NCBI GenBank assembly: GCA_021846605.1
Contig: JAJZWQ010000007.1
Location: 1-36,279 of the forward strand
Length of the DNA stretch: 36,279 nucleotides
Direction: 5' to 3'
DNA from: Bacillota bacterium
GTDB lineage: Bacteria; Bacillota_E; RBS10-35; JAJYVN01
Shown: piece by piece, positions 31,635 to 36,279 of the stretch
How positions within the stretch are numbered: position 1 is the first letter of the stretch
Layout: every line of letters begins with the position of its first letter
Position numbers and translations under genes: made by a program
The notes under the pieces: model-generated
Told to the model about the DNA's origin: nothing
What the model saw: the letters and a program-made list of their open reading frames with translations, nothing else
Database searches by the model: none

Positions 31635-32771
31635 ATGGCGACGGATAAGGGCGGTCTCGAGGATGTTATCGCGTGTTCCACGGGCATCTGCGCCATCGAT
31701 GGCCAGGGCGGGCGCCTCATCTACCGCGGCTACTCCGTGGACGAACTGGTGGGACACGTCTCCTTCGAGGATGTCGCGCACCTGCTCTGGACCGGCACCC
31801 TGCCCGACGCCGCGACCCGGCAGGCGCTGTCTGAGGCGTTGACCGAGGCCGGCGTCCTGCCGGACCGGGTCCTGGAGATGCTGGGGAGCCTGCCCCGCAC
31901 GACCGGCATGTGCGCGCTGCGCACGGCCGTCTCCGCGCTGGGGGCCTTCGACCCCGAGGGGGACGACGCCAGTCCGGAGTCCAACTACCGCCGTTCGGTG
32001 CGCCTAACCGGCCAGGTGCCCGCGATCGTCGCCGCCTGGTGGCGGTTGGGTGCCGGCCAACCGGTGCTCACCCCCCGGACAGACCTCGGCCATGCCGCCA
32101 ACTTCCTGTATATGCTGACTGGGTCACTGCCCTCCGCCCTGCACGCCCGGGCGATGGACGCCTGCCTGGTGCTGCACGCCGATCACGAGTTGAACGCCTC
32201 CACCTTCGCCGCCCGCGTGACCGCGGCCACGCTCGCGTCGATGCACGCCGCCTGCACGGCCGCCGTGGGTGCGCTGGCCGGGCCCCTGCACGGGGGTGCC
32301 AACGCGGCCGTGACCCAGGTGCTGGACGAGATCGGCACCCCGCAGGCCGCTGCGGGTTGGGTGCGGGCCCGTCTGGCGGCTGGCGAGCGCATTCCGGGCT
32401 TCGGCCACCGGGTGTACCGCACGGTCGATCCCAGGGCTCCCATTCTGGCGCGGCTCGCGCGCGAACTGGGCGAGACCGAGCACGACAGCGGACCCTACCT
32501 GGTGACGGTCGCGCTGGAGGCTGCGGTGCTGGCCGAGCGCGGTCTGCACCCCAACGTGGATCTGTATTCGGGGGACGTGTACCGCCTGCTGGGCATTCCG
32601 GTGGCCCTCTTCACGCCCGTCTTCGCGGTCAGCCGCGTCAGCGGCTGGACCGCGCACATCTGCGAGCAGTACGCGCACAACCGCCTGATCCGGCCGCGGG
32701 CCCGCTACGTGGGGTCTGCGGGACGGCACCTCGAAGACGGGGCGCGCGTCCCGCCCGCTCTGCCGTCGTAG
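31635..32771 (+). CDS. Citrate synthase
   Basis: Condenses oxaloacetate and acetyl-CoA. The 378-residue protein has the family segments IYRGYSVDELVG, LHADHELNAS, the catalytic GPLHGGAN (H219), PGFGHRVYRTVDPRA and NVDLYSGDVYRLLGIP (catalytic Asp). Length fits the short bacterial type II/2-methylcitrate synthase group, so a methylcitrate role is possible; context with mdh-sucCD elsewhere favours the TCA cycle. ATG 31635 follows GGGGAGG. It lies alone between pbp2 and minC with its own promoter. Confidence 0.93.
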   Translation: MATDKGGLEDVIACSTGICAIDGQGGRLIYRGYSVDELVGHVSFEDVAHLLWTGTLPDAATRQALSEALTEAGVLPDRVLEMLGSLPRTTGMCALRTAVSALGAFDPEGDDASPESNYRRSVRLTGQVPAIVAAWWRLGAGQPVLTPRTDLGHAANFLYMLTGSLPSALHARAMDACLVLHADHELNASTFAARVTAATLASMHAACTAAVGALAGPLHGGANAAVTQVLDEIGTPQAAAGWVRARLAAGERIPGFGHRVYRTVDPRAPILARLARELGETEHDSGPYLVTVALEAAVLAERGLHPNVDLYSGDVYRLLGIPVALFTPVFAVSRVSGWTAHICEQYAHNRLIRPRARYVGSAGRHLEDGARVPPALPS

Positions 32772-32786
32772 GGCCGGGTTGTCGAG

Positions 32787-32841
32787 GGGCGTCGCAGGTC
32801 AGGGGATCGCGACGCCCGATACCGATCCCCTCCGGGAGGGG
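32787..32841 (+). terminator. Tandem hairpins after citrate synthase
   Basis: GGGCGTCGC (32787-32795) pairs with GCGACGCCC (32809-32817), and CCCCTCC/GGAGGGG forms a second short hairpin (32827-32841). No U-tract follows, so termination could be Rho-dependent or the hairpins could belong to the min operon leader. Confidence 0.45.
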
Positions 32842-32930
32842 TTGGACGCCGCGGGGGAGAACTCGGCGCTCGGTCGGCTTCGGTCCCTTCCCGGACGGGG
32901 CACCTTTCGGTTTTCCCTGGAGGCAGAGTC

Positions 32931-33692
32931 TTGACACGCCAGAACGCACCGCGGAGCAGCTCGCCCGATACCGGCCTGCGAGTGGTTCCCAGCCGCTCCG
33001 GGCTCCGCGTCACTCTGCCCGCGCAGGGGGGGCTCTCCCAGATCCTGACCGATCTGGAGGAGCGCCTTGCCGCGGGCGATGCGGTCCGGGGCCGCGCGGT
33101 CACCGTGGACGCGGCCGGGCGCGACCTGGACATCCCGCAACTGCGCCAGATCGAGGGACTCCTGGTCGAGCGGCTGGGCGCCTCATTGCTCCAGGTGGTG
33201 CAGGGGCAGGCACGGGCCGAGGAGCCACCCGCCGCGCCGCCGCCCCCCGCGCCGAGTCAGCGGGGGGTCCGCCGCATCCGCCGGGGCAACCTGACGCCCG
33301 CCCGCCGGCCGCCGCCGGCGGCGGCCGGGCTCCCCCTGGACATGACCCCCACGCTGCTGGTGCGGCGGACGGTCCGCTCGGGGCAACGGGTGCGGTTCAA
33401 CGGCAACGTGGTGGTCTTGGGCGACGTCAACCCGGGGGCGGAGATCGTGGCCGCCGGCGACATTGTGGTGATGGGGACGCTGCGCGGGGTGGCGCACGCC
33501 GGGGCCAGCGGGGCGTCGGACGCACAGGTGGTGGCGCTGCGGCTCCAACCTGTGCAGTTACGGGTCGGGTCGGTCATCGGCCGTGCCCCTGATGGCGGGG
33601 TACCGCACGCGGCCGGCCCCGAGGCCGCCCGCGTCCAGGACGGCGTGCTGATCGTCGAGCGGTTTGCCGTACAGGGCGGGGAGACGCCCTGA
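32931..33692 (+). CDS. minC: Septum site-determining protein MinC
   Basis: Inhibitor of FtsZ polymerisation. The 253-residue protein has an N-terminal domain (LRVTLPAQGGLSQILTDLEERLA), a Pro/Ala/Arg linker and the C-terminal beta-helical domain (LLVRRTVRSGQRVRFNGNVVVLGDVNPGAEIVAAGDIVVMGTLRGVAHAG), whose pattern is diagnostic. TTG 32931 follows TGGAGG by 7 bases. It heads minC-minD-minE. Confidence 0.93.
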   Translation: MTRQNAPRSSSPDTGLRVVPSRSGLRVTLPAQGGLSQILTDLEERLAAGDAVRGRAVTVDAAGRDLDIPQLRQIEGLLVERLGASLLQVVQGQARAEEPPAAPPPPAPSQRGVRRIRRGNLTPARRPPPAAAGLPLDMTPTLLVRRTVRSGQRVRFNGNVVVLGDVNPGAEIVAAGDIVVMGTLRGVAHAGASGASDAQVVALRLQPVQLRVGSVIGRAPDGGVPHAAGPEAARVQDGVLIVERFAVQGGETP

Positions 33693-33740
33693 GCGAGCGT
33701 CCCGATAGAGTCGGTGACGCCGGAGGAGGCCTGACCCAAG

Positions 33741-34568
33741 TTGGCAGAGGTCGCGGTGGCGGAACCCGGTACACCTCAGGTGATCGTCATCACGTCCGGA
33801 AAGGGTGGCGTCGGCAAGACCACCACGTCGGCGAACCTCGGCGCGGCTCTGGCCTCCCTCGGGAAGTCCGTGGTGTTGATCGACGCTGATATCGGACTGC
33901 GCAACCTGGACGTGGTCATGGGGCTGGAGAACCGGATCGTCTACCACCTCGTCGATGTGGTGGAGGGATACTGCCGACTCCCGCAGGCCCTGATCAAGGA
34001 CAAGCGCTTCAACAACCTCTGCCTGCTGCCGGCGGCGCAGACCAAGGACAAGACGGCCGTCACGCCCGAGCAGATGAAGCAGTTGTGCGGCGACCTGAAG
34101 AAGGAATTCGATTTCGTCCTCGTCGATTCGCCAGCGGGCATCGAGCAGGGGTTCCGCAACGCGGTGGCCGGCGCCGATCGGGCGATCATCGTCGCCACGC
34201 CCGAGGTGTCTTCGGTACGGGACGCCGACCGCATCATCGGCCTTTTGGAGGCGGACAGCATGCCCGCCCCCCGGTTGGTGATCAATCGCATCCGGCCGGC
34301 GATGGTCCGCCGCGGGGACATGATGGACATCTCGGACATCCTGGACATCCTGGCCATCGATCTGCTGGGCGTCGTGCCGGACGACGAGTCGATCGTGGTG
34401 AGCACCAACCGTGGCGAACCGGCGGCGCTGGCCCCCACGTCCCGCGCGGGCCAGGCCTACCGCAACATCGCGCGGCGCCTGTTGGGCGAACATGTGCCGC
34501 TGATGAACCTGGACGGCGGATCCGGCCTGAGGGAGCGGTTGCGCCGGCTGTTCGGGAACGCGCGCTGA
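33741..34568 (+). CDS. minD: Septum site-determining ATPase MinD
   Basis: Membrane-binding P-loop ATPase that recruits MinC. The 275-residue protein has the deviant Walker A SGKGGVGKTT, LIDADIGLRNLDVVMGLENR, DSPAGIEQGFRNA and a C-terminal amphipathic helix (LRERLRRLFGNAR) for membrane binding. TTG 33741 after GGAGG is the best start; GTG 33753 is possible. Confidence 0.96.
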   Translation: MAEVAVAEPGTPQVIVITSGKGGVGKTTTSANLGAALASLGKSVVLIDADIGLRNLDVVMGLENRIVYHLVDVVEGYCRLPQALIKDKRFNNLCLLPAAQTKDKTAVTPEQMKQLCGDLKKEFDFVLVDSPAGIEQGFRNAVAGADRAIIVATPEVSSVRDADRIIGLLEADSMPAPRLVINRIRPAMVRRGDMMDISDILDILAIDLLGVVPDDESIVVSTNRGEPAALAPTSRAGQAYRNIARRLLGEHVPLMNLDGGSGLRERLRRLFGNAR

Positions 34569-34604
34569 CGACCGCCGCATGACTATGGAAGCCGGGGGAT
34601 GGGC

Positions 34605-34913
34605 ATGCTCGAACTCCTGCAGCGTCTGTTCGGCCGTGAGAGTCCCAGCAAGGACGTCGCCAGGGAACGCCTGCGCATGGTGCTCGTCCACGACCGCGCG
34701 ACCGTTTCGCCGCAGGTGTGGGAGGCGTTGAAGGTCGACCTGATCAAGGTGCTGTCCCGCTACCTGGACATCGACGAGGAGTCCATGGACGTGCAGTTGC
34801 AGACGGAGAACGAATCGGTGGCTCTGGTGGCCTCCATTCCGGTGCGCAGCGTGAAGCGGGCGCAGAACCCGGAGACCCCCCCGCAGGCGGATGCCGGTGT
34901 GGGGGCATTGTGA
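34605..34913 (+). CDS. minE: Cell division topological specificity factor MinE
   Basis: MinE displaces MinC and stimulates MinD ATP hydrolysis. The 102-residue protein has the membrane-targeting start MLELLQRLFG, the MinD-contact helix ARERLRMVLVHDRA, and the dimer domain LKVDLIKVLSRYLDIDEESMDVQLQTENESVALVASIPV. ATG 34605 is preferred: its GGGGG lies 6 bases upstream, while for ATG 34599 it is adjacent. A full MinCDE set suggests pole-to-pole oscillation. Confidence 0.93.
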   Translation: MLELLQRLFGRESPSKDVARERLRMVLVHDRATVSPQVWEALKVDLIKVLSRYLDIDEESMDVQLQTENESVALVASIPVRSVKRAQNPETPPQADAGVGAL

Positions 34914-35944
34914 GCGGGCTACAGTCGACCTCCGAGTTCGAGCCGCCGACCAACCTGCGCGAAGCCGACCTTTTCGGGCTGGCCCCCGCCAAGCTGCTGG
35001 AGGCGGCGCGCGACTACGTCCTGCTGGGCAGGGTGCACCGACCCCGCCGCTGCGGGGGGCTTCTGGCCGCCGAAATCGAGGGGACCGACGACACCTACCC
35101 CGTCCGTGCCACCCTGGACGCGGCCGACGGTACGCTGCAGATCGCTCCGGTCTGCCCATGCCCGTCCCAGCGGCCCTATTGCAAGCACGTGCTCGCGTTG
35201 CTGTGGCAATGGGTGGACGATCCCGGCAGCTTCCTGCAGGTCGACGGCTGGCGCCTGGCGTTGCAGAACCGTCCGGTCCCCGAACTGGCCAAGCTGCTCG
35301 CGGACGTGGCCATGGGCATTGCGGACCCCCTGGCGTTGGTCGAGGGGGCGCTGACCCCGGACTGGGATGCCCTCACCCCAGGGCAGTGCCTGGAGCGCTG
35401 GGACCAGTTCCGGGTGTCCGCGCGGAACGCGGGGCTCTGGCCGGACGCGGCCCTGGCCCTGGGGCTGCGGATCACGGGCCCGCTGGAGCAGCCCGTCTCC
35501 GCGCCGCCGGCGCAGGCGGCCATCACCGCGCGGCAACTGGCCTGGTGGCTCTCGCTCGTCGTGGCCGAACTGCCCGCGCCCGCCCTGGTCCCCTGGCTGC
35601 GCCACCTCGAACGGCGGCTGGAGGCCGCGGAGCCGCGCGATGGAGCCGCCTTGCCCCCCGAGTTGGGGGTCTGGCTCGGCCGGCTGGCCGTCGCCCTACC
35701 GGCGGAACGTTCCGCCGAACGCCGCTGGCTCGCCCGCTTCGCGGCCGGGCGCGAAACGCTGGCGCCTGTCTGCGAGGCTGAACTGCAGCGCCTCCGCTGG
35801 AGCGACGAGGTGGCGGTTCGCGTCGCCGTGGCCCCGGCGACGGTGGCGGCCCGCGACGCGGCGTCGGTGGCCGACCGCTGCCAGGAGGCGCTGGAGGCGA
35901 TGCGGGCCGAGGATCGGCATTCCGCACAGGCACCGACGGCCTGA
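34910..35944 (+). CDS. SWIM zinc-finger protein, function unknown
   Basis: The 344-residue protein has a SWIM finger C82-x-C84-x6-C91-x-H93 (CPCPSQRPYCKH), usually found N-terminal to Snf2-type helicases or in MULE-like proteins and thought to bind DNA or protein. The rest is Ala/Leu/Trp-rich and helical, with no motif I can name. GTG 34910 overlaps the minE stop (GTGA), so translation is coupled to the min operon. A downstream helicase partner, expected in many SWIM operons, is absent because an IS607 fragment lies 160 bases on. Confidence 0.8.
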   Translation: MSGLQSTSEFEPPTNLREADLFGLAPAKLLEAARDYVLLGRVHRPRRCGGLLAAEIEGTDDTYPVRATLDAADGTLQIAPVCPCPSQRPYCKHVLALLWQWVDDPGSFLQVDGWRLALQNRPVPELAKLLADVAMGIADPLALVEGALTPDWDALTPGQCLERWDQFRVSARNAGLWPDAALALGLRITGPLEQPVSAPPAQAAITARQLAWWLSLVVAELPAPALVPWLRHLERRLEAAEPRDGAALPPELGVWLGRLAVALPAERSAERRWLARFAAGRETLAPVCEAELQRLRWSDEVAVRVAVAPATVAARDAASVADRCQEALEAMRAEDRHSAQAPTA

Positions 35945-35985
35945 GTGCGCGCAGATGCGCGACCGTGTCCGTGCGGCGGGCGCCG

Positions 35986-36090
35986 ATGCTCTTCTCCGGT
36001 ACGTCGTTCGGCTATCTGGCCGCTCAGGCCTACGGTCCCGGAGTCGCGGTCGCTTTCGGCTACGTGCCCCGCGACGGCGGCGGCACGTAG
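35986..36090 (+). other. 34-codon open frame before the IS fragment, doubtful gene
   Basis: Reads MLFSGTSFGYLAAQAYGPG and ends VPRDGGGT. GTG 35971 is in frame. Weak ribosome site; it may be the 5' stub of the original next gene. The rest of 35945-36104 shows nothing else. Confidence 0.25.
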
Positions 36091-36104
36091 CCCCCCCTGA
36101 ACCT

Positions 36105-36267
36105 GTGCATAGACGGCTACCCCTGTTGGCTCCTCCTGCGGAGGCTTCAAGATGATGGTGCCCGTGGGCAATTTCTCTGCTGGCACGGGCAGTTGGCCAT
36201 CGCGGTACATTCGCCACGCCGCTTGGTAGCTGATGCCTTGCTCCTTCGCCCACACGCTCAACTTCAT
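36105..36267 (-). pseudogene. tnpA: IS607-type tnpA 5' fragment (inverted copy)
   Basis: The minus strand begins MKLSVWAKEQGISYQAAWRM at ATG 36267 and matches the opening repeat to 36105, about 54 codons including the MerR-like helix-turn-helix, then breaks into unrelated sequence. It is a fragment cut off inside the resolvase start VAVYA. It supplies the N-terminus missing from the copy at window start. TATACT lies 6 bases before the ATG but is too close to be its promoter. Confidence 0.85.
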
Positions 36268-36279
36268 GCATTCAGTATA

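Noticed and set aside
1..36279. CRISPR array or cas genes
   Set aside because: No regularly spaced repeats; TnpB is only a transposon-borne relative of Cas12.

Overview
The window is about 36 kb of GC-rich bacterial chromosome (roughly 70% GC by eye), densely coding, with many GTG and TTG starts and strong GGAGG-type ribosome sites. A Val-specific T-box leader in front of valS, an mreBCD-pbp2 and minCDE block, a comEB-type deaminase, radC and a branched-chain type 2-oxoacid dehydrogenase fit a high-GC, deep-branching Bacillota (Thermaerobacter/Symbiobacterium/Limnochorda-like). That placement is inference; no rRNA or marker phylogeny is available here.

Layout. 1-1750: a decayed IS607-type element (serine recombinase tnpA and tnpB, both broken), a 159-bp MITE inserted in its right-end hairpin, and a tRNA-Glu. 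1802-6051 (minus): E1alpha, E1beta, E2 and lipoyl synthase in one operon, so the enzyme and its cofactor maturation are co-expressed. 6201-8425 (minus): a DUF2103-like protein and a HEAT-repeat protein; 8506-9496 (plus): dCMP deaminase and gamma-carbonic anhydrase. 9424-13806 is the least ordinary part: a catalytically degenerate tyrosine-recombinase-like protein coupled to a DUF421 membrane protein, an AAA+ ATPase with an unrecognised N-terminal domain, and a lone VirD4/TraG-like coupling ATPase. 13807-14258 is a non-coding stretch packed with perfect palindromes. 14259-20005: murJ, the second MITE copy, an orphan solute-binding protein, then mdh-sucC-sucD. 20601-22664: a NarL-type histidine kinase/response regulator pair, then T-box-valS, a deleted sulfite-oxidase-like pseudogene and radC. 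27051-35944: mreB-mreC-mreD-pbp2 (cell elongation), citrate synthase, minC-minD-minE (division-site placement) and a SWIM zinc-finger protein coupled to minE. The window ends in an inverted fragment of the same IS607 tnpA that opens it.

Metabolically, citrate synthase, malate dehydrogenase, succinyl-CoA synthetase and a 2-oxoacid dehydrogenase complex give a partial TCA/branched-chain catabolic set. The clearest apparently undescribed item is the MITE pair: about 160 bp, 13-bp imperfect TIRs and exact 10-bp target duplications, one copy splitting the end hairpin of a TnpB element and the other landing on the stop codon of murJ without changing the protein.
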